A program made the translations under genes and the position numbers. Shown piece after piece: positions 10,454 through 22,215 of a stretch of DNA of 64,000 nt. This DNA comes from Pelodera strongyloides (taxonomy: Eukaryota > Nematoda > Chromadorea > Rhabditida > Rhabditidae). The notes beneath the pieces were generated by a model that worked only from the letters and a program-made list of their open reading frames with translations, was not told where the DNA came from and did not search any database. The stretch spans positions 21,001-85,000 of the forward strand of contig JAANDG010000474.1 in NCBI GenBank assembly GCA_036852015.1, given 5' to 3'. Positions within the stretch are counted from its first letter, which is position 1, and the number at the start of each line of letters is the position of its first letter.

Positions 10454-11009
10454 ATTTACCTGCGCCAGCACGGCTACTGTTCTTCTTTCTCCTTTGGCTG
10501 TGCTGTGAATTTCGGTCGAATGGTTGGCGACTATCGATCAGCCTTATTGCAAGTTGTCTTAACGGGTAAAATGTGCCTTTAAAGTTTAGCTGGCGGTAGC
10601 GGGGCGCAGACACGTTTTTAGCAACAACATTTAGTGAGTGTAAGCCATGGCAAATATCATACTGTGAGCTCACTTCTTATATAATTACTTAGTTCAAAAC
10701 GTCTTCGTCTTCTTATGGCTTTCTTCAGAGGTATGTTTTTTTAGGTAATCTTAACTGCTATAGTCTAGAATATTGTAATTTTTTTGTTACTATATACACA
10801 CTGTAACATATTTGCATTAGGCCAAGAGTTGTAAATGGTAAGCCCCCGTTAGTGAGCAGCTTCCAAAACTGTACCTACTTGTTGATCTACTGCTTGAGGT
10901 TGAGCACTGTACTTACTTTCCTAACGTAGACAATATTTCTCTCATTAGTGGAATTTAGGTGGATGGACGCTAATCGAGATGTTCTTCAATACGGATTCGT
11001 TTGTTGGAG
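10454..11009 (+). CDS. candidate exon pair; first exon similar to the exon at 407-525
   Basis: Exon a (10454-10565) follows TAATTTTCAG, is open in phase 0 and ends at GTAAAA with 1 nt left over. Exon b (10959-11009) follows GAATTTAG in matching phase and ends before GTACAA. Exon a contains YCSSFSFGC and GDYRSALL. Aligned with the 407-525 exon (KCFSISFGC, DDYRSIL), 12 of 24 residues are identical with no gap. Exon b reads GWTLIEMFFNTDSFVGG. The shared motif is the best sign that plus-strand genes here are real. The family is not recognised. Another open segment follows at about 11457-11536 with several possible frames. Confidence 0.45.
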
Positions 11010-11702
11010 GTACAAAGGGATCGCGCTTTTGAATGCTGATAGCGTGACCTCTCAAGCCGTTGTTTTGGAGCAAGGTGCCGATGTATGGCTCGGTGTGGTA
11101 GGATTTTTATCACCGCCTTCAGATCCGAGTCCTTTGTAATTTGCAATTGCAATCACGGAAAATACTCTTTACTCACCTCACTCAATTAGGGGACGAGTTC
11201 CCGCTTTCTCGTTTTTCTTTGTGTGTGAAAGTTGTAACATGGACTCAGCGGAATTAAGTGTAGGGTTGTTAGCTCTACTGTTACTTAACAAAACCGCAGT
11301 GTGACTTGAAATTAAATTGCTTAGAAAAGGTGCATTGTTTAGTTAACGAACTCATTATGTGATAACATGCGATTACCTGCTGACTACTTGGGTACTCTAG
11401 TTATCTTGATAAACACACCAATAATTTATGTCCAATATTGAAATTTAGGTTGGTTCACCCAATGTCGATTTTCGATTCGTTCACTCTTGTGGAGGTACCA
11501 TTGTACCAAGGACGCTTGTGGGAGCCCTTGATTTGTAAGTCAAAGTCTGCCACTTTTATCACTCCCATATATGTCCATTATATTCTGTGAATTTTTGCCT
11601 TACTCACTTTCTCACGCAATTATGGGGAGATTTCTCTTAAGGTCTCGTTATGCAACAGGTTTCCATTCATTTAGAGAATACGTGGGCCTTTCATTTGTAT
11701 AA

Positions 11703-12180
11703 TTGCTTTACTTTCAGATCACGAGAAGATGTTTGCTTTTCCCTGCATCGTGCATCCTAACGGCAATTTCAATCCATCTTTCTATTTTGGATCATCTCGC
11801 CGTGCTATTGATTGTTTTGGCCAATCGATTACCGGATGACGTCATCGACATCGACCAAAATGAATTGGATACACCACTGTGCAGTCAGTTTAAGTTCACT
11901 TTGGCGCTTCAGTCCGTTAACTTGTTAACTAGCTTAGATTCTCGTCTATGAGTCCCGAGTAGTAAAGTAAGAATGTTCGCAACAACATATTATGAATTTT
12001 TTCAACGTTTCTGAAATTGCATTTCTTTGAGTGCATCGTGTAGGTGCTTCTGTTAGTACTGCAACTGCGTACATTGCAGAAAGAGAATACGCATGCTACC
12101 AAGCAAAGGACCGTCATGGCTACAATGCTGCCGAAGTATCTGGGTGGAGTTGGCTGTATGGCTGGCTGTTTATTGCATGA
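11703..12180 (+). other. open segment of uncertain coding status
   Basis: After a CTTTCAG acceptor at about 11718, one frame stays open for some 75 codons with a hydrophobic middle. A second frame in the same place is also protein-like for about 38 codons. They cannot both be coding, and no domain is recognised. The rest of the stretch holds nothing clear. Confidence 0.2.
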
Positions 12181-12182
12181 AG

Positions 12183-12335
12183 AAAAATATATATAAAAAA
12201 AGAAAAAAATGTGTAAAAAAAAAGAAAAAATATAAAAAAAAAAGAAAAAATATAAAAAAAGAAAAGAAAAATATATATAAAAAAAAGAAAAATATAAAGA
12301 AAAAAAGAAAGAAAGCGATAATGCAAAAAAAAAAA
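12183..12335. repeat. A-rich low-complexity tract
   Basis: Irregular runs of AAAAAGAAAAAATAT on the plus strand. The open frames on both strands here (Lys-rich or Phe-rich) are composition artefacts. Confidence 0.85.
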
Positions 12336-13428
12336 CGCATTGGAAGATATGAAGATGATCAGTTTTTTTTTCTCGAATTTTGTGGTATGTGAAAACCATG
12401 ATAAGTCGAATATGAGTGACGCGCCCTGTTAGTGGATGATGTGAAATAATAGTTGGTTTTCATAGATCTGTAGCTCTGTTTCCAGATGAGATGTCTGGTT
12501 TACTTAATGCCTTATTTTTAGTTTTTCCTTTTCGAATTTTTTGATCATATGACTTATCGTATTACTGTAGGTTGCTTGGGCTCGGGTTGATAGTTGACTG
12601 AAATTTAGGCGTAGTTGTTAGTTTTTTTGCCAGTTTAGTTAGTTTTGGTAAACCTCTCTGGAGCTTTAAGCGATTGTTCACTTTTGATACCTTTGCTTCT
12701 GTCTATTGCAAGTTGCATCATCTTTATAGGCGAATAGCATTATTCAATTATTCTGAAATTGACTGAAATTGACTCTCTTGCTTTTATCTCGACTGTATGT
12801 ATTTATGTCTGTCCGTATGTTCGTCCATCTGTGTGTTTGTCCGTCCGCTTGAATTCTGAGTGTGGCTCCCGCTCTGACAATGAGAATGCTGAAGTGAAGA
12901 GGCGTCGAACGGTTCATTGAGTTTGAGGTGGGTTTTCATTCTGATAATAGATCCATATGTATCGCTTGTTTATGCATTTGTCATGGTTTTAGCAGTTGTC
13001 ATTGTTTTCATAACGGTACTGCAATATAATTATAGTAGAATGAATAAAGTAAATATTTCAGGTTAGATCTGTGCTGTAAGTCTAATTTGAGGACCAAGTA
13101 CGAATTTTCAGCGAAGTCATCTCGTTCAAGAGGTTCCAGTTCTGATGGTGATTTATCTGCTGTTCCTGTTCTGTCGTAAATCGTAAGTTGAATTATTCTT
13201 TTTTTTTATAAATTTCTTTGATGCACGAGCGTGCTCGCACGGTGATTGTTCTGTTCCACATAGGGTTTCAAATTGTCCCGCGTAGGTCATACGTATTAAG
13301 CGCCGAGTTCCATATTCTTATGACGAGACTTAAGTATTGATAATCCATTATTCCCAACCAAGTTTTACGTTTATTGAACTTATTGACAGTCATCAGTAAG
13401 TAATAAGTAATAACGATCTGGGTTTTAG
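12336..13428. other. no firm gene; one exon-like segment
   Basis: Mostly intron-like sequence with T-rich tracts. A segment from about 13112, after GAATTTTCAG, to the donor at ATCGTAAGTT (about 13188) is open in one frame and contains a hydrophobic run, but it is too short to call. Confidence 0.3.
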
Positions 13429-13537
13429 GCATTCGCCGGAACTGAAATGTCACTGCGTCACCGCTCCAACGAGCAATCTACTGAATTTGCTGCAGTTTTG
13501 CTGCGTCAGACCGATCAGTGGGAGCAAGAAGGAGACG
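13429..13537 (+). CDS. candidate coding exon
   Basis: Flanked by GGTTTTAG and GTAGGA, and open in phase 0 to 1 as a hydrophilic segment including MSLRHRSNEQSTEFAAVLL and TDQWEQEGDG. A second frame is also open across the same interval, so the reading is not secure. No family is recognised. Confidence 0.3.
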
Positions 13538-13539
13538 GT

Positions 13540-16440
13540 AGGATTGTTATTAAGTAACTAATTGTGTTTGTTGGGAGAGCTGTATGTATACATGCAAATT
13601 TTAAACTTAGTTTATTCATAGGGTTTGAAATTTGAATAGACCAACTGGTTGGGCACGGCAGTAAAAAATGTGCGCCTTCCTTTCGCCGCGCAACTCTCCT
13701 AGCGTTCGCCATAACTGACCTCGCGATTCTTTCAGCCATTTCTTTGGTATTATACTATCTAATTTTAAAGTCTTTCCTTTTGTACTTGTACTGTGTTTTG
13801 TATTAATTGTATATATGTCATGTTTCATATTTTGTATTCGTGCTATAGTAAACAAGTAATTGAGGTTAAGGTGCTTTTGCCTTTATACAGTATTCTAAGA
13901 TACTGTTGCCTAGGTAGTATTGCACTATGTTATAGGAACTCTTTTCTGCTCGCTCTCATGTTTTTGCCTGAAGTCTGGATAGCGTTGTAGACATAGAAGA
14001 GAAAATTATGGCGATTGAAAGATACGGTAAGAATATTACTGAATAAAAAAACTGAATACACGTGTCAAGTGAATATGAGCATAATTGTGTATGTTTTCTT
14101 AAATTATGTGTACTGTTTTTTTAGAGCTGGTAAAAGAAGGGGAAGCTTTTTGATTTAAAAGGATGGGTTCACTACAAAATCACATTGTTTTTATGCAAAG
14201 GAAAGTGTACAAAGGAAAACTTAAACAAAGAGCATAACAAATATTCCTTGAATTATTCCCTAGGGCAGATATTAGGTAAAAAAAGGTGAGTATTGATCGA
14301 TCTTCCGTTAAAGTTGTACTGCAAGATAAACTAAGGAAGCTAAGATATATGGGTGAAACACACTATGTTCTTCTTTTGCAGGTTTCTCTTCGTTCGTCAC
14401 CATTTCTCCTGCTTAGAATGTTTGAATTTGTCTTCGGGTCAATGAGAGGCGAATCTGATAAAGGAAAGTAAGCCGCCGACGATGTACGTGGAAGTTTTGT
14501 GGTTGAACAATACAAGGTAAATAAAACTTGCAAATTGGACACGAGTAGCTTGTATCATGTCATGTGGAATGTACTTCGGCATATTGGTTTTTGTTTATTA
14601 GTTAATGTGGGAATGTTTTATTCTATACTTTTTACTATGTTATAGGCACCCTATGGTCGTGCGATGAGCCTTGTTCTTTCGGTTGTCTGAGGTGTCTCGG
14701 TCTCTGCCAATGTTGGCTGGATGCTGGATGGGAACACACAGATGTGGAGCAGTGGAGCGAAGTGTTTTTTTTTGTGGAATGACTGGAATGAGGATACGGA
14801 TACGGTAAGAATTAAGTAAATAAGAATGTGTTTGCTCGTAGAGGCGGAGTACACTAATCAACTCGACATGCGAATGATTGTGCATGCTAATTTCCTTCTT
14901 TGTGTAGTCAGTAATCATAATACGTATTCGGTAATCATAATACGTATTTCTATTCAATAGTAATTTCTCATTTCATTTATGAATTTTAGGTGGATCCGTG
15001 GATCCGCTTCAACTATCGAACTTTGGAGTGTAGTGGAGTGGCGAAGTGGTCATGAATTGGGGTTTCCGAACGTGAATGACTCACCATCGACAATAGGACA
15101 ATTGGCTTGGCATTGATTGCGCTATCTGGTCTGAAGCCTGACCTACTTGGTTTGTAGGTTTTTTTTTTAGTATTTTTAACATAATACACTGATGAAACTC
15201 GAGAGTCGAAGACGTCGCCGCGCAGAAAAAGTTCGCCACAGTGAGGCGGCGCTCCGGGGTGCGCCACAGGTGAACCACATATGCGCCATCTGACATTCGC
15301 GCACACGCGCACCTGTTGCGCTCCCATCACACTAACTAGAGGGCCACCATATGGCTGGCCGTGCGCGATGACGGCGTTTAGCAGCGTTTTACTTTACACT
15401 GTTTTTTAGGAACGCACGTGTGAAAGCTGTAGTTCGCTAACTTTCTCTGAGTTGTCTGCAAGTATTAGTTGGATAGGACCAGTGAATCGGACTGTGACAG
15501 GATTGATACGGTAGGAGTGACACTTAATATTTAACTATGTAGACGTAGGCGATTGCCATGATTACGGGGAATCATTATCGCACGCATGTGTAAGTATCTG
15601 AGTATAATTCTTATTGTGTGTTCCAATTCGATCCAATTCGAATACATTACTTGTATGTATGTTTTAGAGATGCTTGCAAAGAAGGCGTTGTGAGTGGTGT
15701 GGCGTGGATCGACGTTTTCTATGGGTGGAACTCGGTCGGCTCTTTCACATTCAACTCCGACTACCATGATCTCGGACATTAACACGGTGAGGAACTCTTA
15801 CAAACCTTGCCATTAGTAATAAACTAGTAATAACTGGTAATAAACTAGTAATAAATTAGAAATAACGCCATTAAAACCCAAACTATGTTAGCGCTCTCGC
15901 GCTAACAAAGGATAAACTATGCTTGCTTGTGGTAGACTTGAATACACCAGTCAAAAATCTTTATACATTGCATTGTGTTATAGGCACCTGTGTTCTGGTG
16001 TGTGAACCTGGAATCTACTAATCGCGCAACAGTCGGAGAGGACCGGAATCAATCACTGAGAGCGAAGCGAAGTGTTTCACGAACCATATTATGGTAAGAA
16101 TTGTTTATGAGCTGAAAGAAATCAGTGGTGGGTTATACTTTAGCTTATTTTTAGAGGGTGGTACTTGTTGTTTTTGCTAGCTTCCTTCGAGTCATCATTA
16201 CTAATTAGGATTTTCACTCTTGCAGGTCTCCCTCATTTGTCAACTTGTCAACTGTTGGATCGTGTGGATATTTGTCTAGTGTCATCAGAGACTTCGATGA
16301 TGGACGTATGTAATCTGAGGATTGGATCGTGCATTATACAAGGTAAGCACAACGCACAACTGAAAATATGAGTTGTGAAGGACTTTGTGTTAGTGCGTCA
16401 GAGGTTTTTGAAGGTGTGGTATGCAGATTTACTTAGCTCT
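13540..16440 (+). other. series of exon-like segments between splice-like sites
   Basis: Repeated pattern of a TTTTAG/TTATAG/TTGCAG acceptor, 80-180 bp, and a GTAAG/GTGAG/GTAGG donor. Examples start near 14382, 14646, 14991, 15410, 15668, 15985 and 16226. Each has at least one open frame: near 14646 a Cys-rich reading with CDEPCSFGC, and near 15985 a polar one with NRATVGEDRNQSLRAKRS. The phases of successive segments could not be joined into one model, and the segments near 14646 and 15985 start with the same bases (GCACC). This may be a fast-evolving gene, a decayed one, or a spliced non-coding RNA. Confidence 0.3.
15199..15398. mobile_element. degraded GC-rich MITE related to the one at 9.4 kb
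   Basis: Ends resemble the 9368-9669 element: GTCGCCGCGCAGAAAAA at the left, and GTGCGCGATGACGGCGTTT, inverted, at the right. The interior has GTGCGCCACAGG-like sequence. The terminal repeats are diverged. Confidence 0.45.
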
Positions 16441-16445
16441 TTCAG

Positions 16446-16844
16446 GGTGTTTATAATCGATTAGTGATTTTAGACCGCGGAATCGCAAGTGTGATGTTCG
16501 GTCTCGAGACGGACTGGTGGACAACTGGTTACATCAACCTGCCCTTAGCAAGCTGGACAACAAGCGTGTGTCTGGTTTCAGCCTGGTGGAGAAATGGTAA
16601 GTTATTTGAATACCTTACACTGCTGTGTCGAGTGAACCAGAGTTCACTTTGTGCCTTATGTGGGCATGGGATGGGATGTTTTTTGAGCCAGTTGTGGCCC
16701 GTCTGTTATTGTAATTAAAGTATTAAGGTTCGTATTTTTAGTTCTTACCGATGACAGCAGTTTACCTTACCAGAGATGTCGAAATGATGTCTCCGATTTT
16801 CTCGACTCCTCGGATTATCAAGAGCACGCCCTCCTGTTTGTTTG
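16446..16844 (+). CDS. candidate two-exon segment
   Basis: Segment 16446-16596 (TTTCAG acceptor, GTAAGT donor) and segment 16742-16844 (TTTTTAG acceptor, GTATGT donor) join in phase. The second part reads DDSSLPYQRCRNDVSDFLDS and continues SDYQEHALLF, which looks coding. For the first part an internal acceptor at 16473 opens a different, more hydrophilic frame (DGLVDNWLHQPALSKLDNKR), so the first exon is ambiguous. No family is recognised. Confidence 0.35.
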
Positions 16845-17362
16845 GTATGTTTTGCCTTCACTCATCCTTCTGACCACAGACGCTCTCCATTATGTATCTT
16901 TTAGAGATCTAGAGGTTATTCTTAAGTGTTTGCTGTGAATAATTAATAGGAATTCAGGTTGTACAATATGTCTTGAGAGCTGCTAGCGGTCGCGCCAACA
17001 CAGCAACAAAAAAGCGGTATTGACTCGAAGCCAAGGATTGGACAAGTTATTTGCCAAGGATGGCTAGATTGACACTGTTCTGAAGTTGTGCTGGCGATCA
17101 TCGAGATCAAATCTTTCCTTCGTTTGGTATGTTTTGCTTCTACCCATACTGCAACTGCTAACAATAAGAGGTGTCGCACCACAGGAAAGCGTAGACTCCA
17201 ACCTTATGACTTCTTATGAAATATTTTGTCTGGTTTTGCCCATTCGACTCATTTACCAAATACTAAGCTAAGATGTTTGTTGGAGGAAGATCCGTTCATA
17301 GAATATCTTACTTTCAGAGTGTTTAATATATCCGGCTTGTGATTAATTAGTTAATAATTCAG

Positions 17363-17776
17363 GTAACGCAACAAGAATACGGGTTTTGACATTGGAACCT
17401 GCAGGAATGAGTGGTTCTCATCCGGAAAGTCTGACCTTTGGACTAATGATGGGACTTCAAATGGTTAGTGATTTACATGTCTTTTCAATACATAAATAAG
17501 GAGTAGCACACTTTAGTCATTGACAGTTTCCTTTTTCGCCTGATCAACTTTTTAATCTGGATTCAATAGCATCTGAGCAATTTCATTTGAAGCACTAATT
17601 CATGAGTTATTAATTCTAAATGGATTTATATGTTTATTATTCAGTTTTGTACGTGTGCGCCTCCCGAGATCGACGTTACCTGCCACTTATATTGCTTATG
17701 GTGGCCTATGAAGATTGTAAAAAAGTATATTTACGAAAATATTGAAGGCTGTGTCAGTCTCAGTATGAAGAGCTGA
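17363..17776 (+). CDS. candidate terminal exon pair
   Basis: Exon 17363-17463 (TTCAG acceptor, GTTAGT donor) reads TLEPAGMSGSHPESLTFGLM near its end. It joins in phase with 17645-17776, which runs 44 codons to a TGA and ends in a Lys-rich tail. The stop suggests a gene end, but no AATAAA is seen close by. No family is recognised. Confidence 0.3.
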
Positions 17777-17799
17777 TAAACGTGAACTTTCACAGAAAC

Positions 17800-18460
17800 T
17801 TTGACTAGCTGGAGATGATGAAATGAGTGCATGAAGTTGAGTGTGGAACTTTGTTTTGAAGATAGATTTTGTTTTTCTTATAGTTTGCATATCAAAGGTC
17901 CGCGAAAGTTCACCATAAAAAAACGTAAACAGCCAGAGCGAAAAAATCAAACGCTCTAAAGAAACGAAAAGAATCAGACGAAAAGATCCTCCATGGACAA
18001 GTTTTTGATTTGTCATAGAATTGTACGGTGACATGTCTATATCTTGTAGAATTGTTTGTTGCAACAAATGCTGCATAATGTTCTTTCATTTTCGTTATTA
18101 GTATGATTAGCATTATCGTGTCTAATTATTGCACTAGATTTTTTATTCTTTACTACGTTTATTATGTACCTGCTCTCTGAATTGCTTCTCTCCATTTTCT
18201 ATTCCTTTCTATTTCTCTGCCTCTTTCTCGCTCTTCTCTCTGTCTCTCTCCTCTCCTTGCATCGTCCTCTCCATCTGGATGGGACTTCCCGCACGTCGTC
18301 GGTTTAAGCTGCTGGTACGTTCTTTTCTTTCCATTGAATTATAGCTAAATTGCGAAAGAATTAACCCATTCTGGTGTTGAACTTTATTCAATTTAGTGGC
18401 ACATAGGAAGTATGACTACTGTCTGTAGTCTGTTACGTAAACATTTCATATTTTTTTTCA
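17800..18460. other. no recognisable gene; CT-rich tract
   Basis: Low-complexity TCTCTCTC tract at about 18180-18260. A possible short exon lies before the donor at about 18315 (CTGCTG then GTACGT). Frames on the minus strand here have no recognisable domain. Confidence 0.3.
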
Positions 18461-18461
18461 G

Positions 18462-19132
18462 ACCATTATCCGGAGCCTCCCCTTGGGAAGTCTACCTCGT
18501 CGTCCTCGTTTCAACTTGGACATGTGGTGTGACAATGGTCTTGTTGGATGTCGCCGAGTGGACGGATATCCGCCGGATCGAAGGTAAAGAACTGTGATAA
18601 ACAACTGCTGACACTGACATGCATATTGCGACAACTTAAGATTGATATTTAGCGCCGATCTTCTCACCAATCGTTTAACAATATGAAGAATCAATAAATA
18701 ATCTAATTGGTGTAAGAACTTAAGTATAAGAAATGCGTTATTTTAAATGTTTGCATCTTTCTTTAGATTTCGCGTGACCGGCACACGACAGTGGCAGAGA
18801 GTGGAACATATTTCTATGCGTACGAAGTACGAAGGTCGCACTCATGACTACTAGGTATGCTTTACCCTTTTACGCATTAACTAGGGTAATGTGTACTATT
18901 GAAACAATACCAAACTACCATGGGTTTCTGTTTGTCTATTAATAACATTACGGTCTCTGTGATTATGTATTTCTTGAATTCAGGATTGATATCTGCTGGA
19001 GTGCCATCGTCACCTATGAGAATTCCGCCGCCACGGATTCTTCTCAAGCATGATCTTCCGAGCTCTTTGGACGTTGCCTGGAACATGTTCGCTGCCCTTG
19101 AACCGATGCGACGTGTCGGCTGTAGCACAATG
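18462..19132 (+). CDS. candidate three-exon coding segment
   Basis: Three segments join in consistent phase: 18462-18583 (TTTTTCAG / GTAAAG), 18767-18834 (CTTTAG / GTCGCA) and 18984-19132 (ATTCAG / GTTTGT). The joined 113-residue reading is basic and polar, including GCRRVDGYPPDRRFRVTGTR across the first junction and later PSSPMRIPPPRILLKHDLP. Alternative frames are open in each exon taken singly; phase agreement across two junctions is the support for this one. At 18854 an in-frame TAG abuts another donor-like GTATGC, so a shorter form is possible. The family is unrecognised. Confidence 0.4.
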
Positions 19133-19541
19133 GTTTGTTTTGAATTGTGATTAGAATCGTGAGCGACTTAAGGTTATTTTTTCGTATAGCTGTTTGGGAA
19201 AATAAACTTCATGGATTGTAGTTTAGGTATCCTAAGTCAAAATCAATTCTGCCAGTTTAGCCGTACTACTGTGATCTCAAATGTTGCACTTTCAGTGCCA
19301 CATACTGTAGCGTGGAGTTGACGATGCTGTAGTCCCGTCAGTTGCACCTTTTCGGCGTATGTGATGTAGCTGGCTCTCAGGAGATGTTAGGAGGTGTATA
19401 GTGGAAGCAAATGTCCAGCGGGATATCTAAATATGAAGGTAAGGAACTATTTTAAACTACATATTATAAACATATTGAAGCAAAGTGATTAGGACAGAAC
19501 CGTAGATGAAGTTGACGCAAAGACATTTATTAATTCAATTC

Positions 19542-19725
19542 TTAAAGCGAAATACCAGCCGGGTTTTGAAACGCATCGTGGACAACAAAATTTTTACGTA
19601 TTTAAGTTACTCGAATTTAGCTCGATTTTTTATTCTAATTTATGTTCATTTGCATAAGCAACATAGGAATGCTGGTAGCTGGTGTGCTCGATGTGTTTCA
19701 AAAACCGGCCGATATTTCACTTTAA
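19542..19725. mobile_element. MITE copy 1 (AAGCGAAAT terminal inverted repeats)
   Basis: A 184-bp element with ends TTAAAGCGAAATACC and ATATTTCACTTTAA in inverted orientation. It contains a shared core TTTTTATTCTAATTTATG and TTCATTTGCATAAGC. Two more copies lie in introns of the TRA-1/GLI gene (41281-41457, 44883-45060). A flanking TA suggests Tc1/mariner-type insertion. Confidence 0.8.
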
Positions 19726-19729
19726 CCTT

Positions 19730-20600
19730 TCTTGTGTACCAATTCATGAAGAGCGGTATTTCCCAATTCTCATCGTAATAGACAAAACAAAGCTTAAATG
19801 AAACTGGATGATTTCACGAAATTTATTGGAAGAATAGTAATAACATAAGAAAGTGACGGAAAGGAGATAAGTACTATTAAAACTAATAATACTACTTCAC
19901 AAGAACAGTTGAACAGTATCATCTGTCATTCGATCTAGTTATCCTCCCAAATAGCTTTTCCCCCAAATGGTGGGGGGTGGGGAACCCCTTTTTATATGTA
20001 TCTCTTTAATTGTGTGGCCTCAGTGATATAATAGTAATTGTCTTCTAGATACACTAATGGGTGTAGTCGTTCGAGTTTGACTCATGTGTGTGCGACTGGA
20101 ACGCGGCAGGATTAATAATAAATGTTTATTGGAACAACGAGTCGTAGAGACAAAGCTATGGTAAGTAATTTCACCTTTTCAGCAATCGTTTCACTTCGTT
20201 TGCTACTTGCATTGCACTTTCGCGCAATGCACGTTTTGAAAGACGTAAGCCATTATCGCAACTTAAACAACTTATTTTAGAGTTTCACAATCACTTTCAA
20301 TTGCTGTCATGTCGGAATGATAACATTTGGTTGGGAGTTTTATGTTCTGAAGGATGTGAACCTGTTCGTGGTCTATCTCTGCCTCTGCCAGTATTTGGTC
20401 GACCTGGTCTGGTGGAATTGGCCGCTTGATATGAAGCAGAATTCTTGGTAAGCTTATTTAAATGTATTTTGTATATTAACCGTACCAGCTTGCTGATATT
20501 CGTGTTTTTTTTTGTTAACCTTCATGGAAAATACGGCAATTTTTGCCATTGCCATTGTCTCATACTTTCCTAGTAATACCTGTATGGTGTATCCAATGCT
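19730..20600. other. no firm gene
   Basis: A segment at about 20281-20450 runs from TATTTTAG to a GTAAGC donor and is open in one frame for 57 codons and in another for 48 codons to a stop. Which, if either, is coding cannot be told. The rest is unremarkable. Confidence 0.25.
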
Positions 20601-20604
20601 AATC

Positions 20605-20809
20605 TACTGGTTTAGATGTCGCATCGTGCATTGTGATCAAGGAACACTACAACAAGGTATGTTCCTTAGGTAGCAGAGGCTACCTAAGGAACATACCTCG
20701 TTCCTCGTTCCTCGTTACTTCGTTGAATGATACTACTGGTTTAGATGTCGCATCGTGCATTGTGATCAAGGAACACTACAACAAGGTATGTTCCTTAGGT
20801 AGCAGAGGC
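20605..20809. repeat. 76-bp direct repeat with a perfect 19-bp hairpin between copies
   Basis: The copies at 20605-20680 and 20734-20809 appear identical by eye. A perfect inverted repeat, GGTATGTTCCTTAGGTAGC at 20656-20674 and its complement at 20679-20697 with loop AGAG, overlaps the end of the first copy. Confidence 0.85.
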
Positions 20810-20829
20810 AGAAAGTGAAGCTTCTCAGT

Positions 20830-21944
20830 GAGGCGCACTCTTGTCAACTTGCTGTCTGATGTGCTCCAACGCCCCAAGTGGGACAAGTCCTAGCCGCCGA
20901 CACCGTTGAATGATACGTAGTGGTATCCCCGATGCTTGCACGTGGACTGTTGTGTCAATTTCCGGTAAGCTTATCAACCTGTTGAAATAATTCTTCCAAT
21001 AATTCTTCCATGTAGGAGATACGGCCGTTTTGTAGCATTGTAGCCGGTGCATACTCGATTTCATTCGTTGTTTTTGTTAATTTGTTTAGTTAGATTACCG
21101 TTTACCTCTTGTTTGTTTAGGGCGTGACTGCATGTCCAGAAGAGGGTATAGCAACTCTGAAATCTGATGTCTGAGGATCTACTTTATCTACCTTCTCTCC
21201 ACACTGCGCCTTGGTTTACCGCGCACTGTGCGTCGCTATGTTGGATACTGTTTAGAAGCGAATCTGTGCGTTTGTAGTGTTACTCTTGGTGACTATCGGT
21301 TTTTTTGAAAAGGCTCCCTTCGGACAACATTTTTCGTTCATTTTTTTTATTGTTTTTCGAAGAAAAATCGTTTTCAGAAAATAGAACGTTTTGAGAAAAT
21401 TGCACACATACGTTCTTAATATGTTGTATGCAAAACCATTTTGCGTGAATTGTTTACATGCTTGCGGGTTATTAGCAAGTGATTTTCGATTCAAAAACAA
21501 AAACAGTAACCTGCAAACAGTGCTTTCTGTTAAATTTTTTTGCTTGGGTTACGTTACGTTTAATAATGTTTCATCTCTTTGGTTCTTCCTTCGTTTTCAT
21601 TCCTTTGATTTCGTTGTAATTTTTTAAGGCTTCATTCAGTGCATTATATTCTTCCGTGGTTATGGTTAAGATTTATATTGGCCTGCGAAGCACCCCGATT
21701 TGTTTCTTCCTTTTTTCAGGATTTAGGTTTTCTTTGTTTTTTTCCCTTTCTATGCTTTCTAAGGTTTATTTTTTCCAGTTCACTGTTCATTCTTCCTGTT
21801 GTTTTTCACCTTTCATTCCGTTTCCAAAGAAGTTTCAGTTAACTTTTGTTTTGTTTTAACTTGAGTTCGTTTCGTGCTACCTTTTTTGGCTTCTGTTTAG
21901 TTTTTTTTCGCTCTTTTTCGCTTTTTTTATTTATTATTCGCATC
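20830..21944. other. no recognisable gene
   Basis: T-rich sequence, especially 21290-21930. Several frames without motifs are present. Nothing supported. Confidence 0.4.
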
Positions 21945-22215
21945 TGACGATACGACCCGGATTCGGATCCCGTTGAGTGCCAACATCTTGCAACCATACG
22001 ACACCGCCGGGAATAAAGCCTTCGGATGAACGCCTCACTCTGTAATCTGTCTGTCTGTAAGCCTGCGTTCCGTCTTCTCTACCAACAACAGTGGTCTTTT
22101 CCCTACGCACTATCGTATACTCCTGACTACGTGGAATATGCCGCAGTGACTGAGAGACACCGCACTGGATTGGAAAATGAAGAAACCAGACCACTGCGAA
22201 AGAAGGAATCCTGGG
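21945..22215 (+). mobile_element. tRNA-derived SINE, 5'-truncated copy
   Basis: Begins inside a tRNA-like T-arm (ACGACCCGGATTCGGATCCC). Collinear similarity to the full-length copy at 51.5 kb continues through ATCTTGCAA, CGGGAATAAAG and GAGACACCGC..TGGATTGGA, ending at CTGGGCCCTAC. The tRNA 5' half is missing. A separate tRNA-like B-box (GGGTTCAATTTCC) lies just downstream at about 22260. Confidence 0.75.

Noticed and set aside
11457..11536. Reading with HSCGGTIV resembling a trypsin-type motif
   Set aside because: Only a few residues match, no His/Asp/Ser catalytic context follows, and another frame is also open.
12093..12399. Lys-rich (+) and Phe-rich (-) frames of 100-156 codons
   Set aside because: Low-complexity A/T tract, open on both strands by composition.
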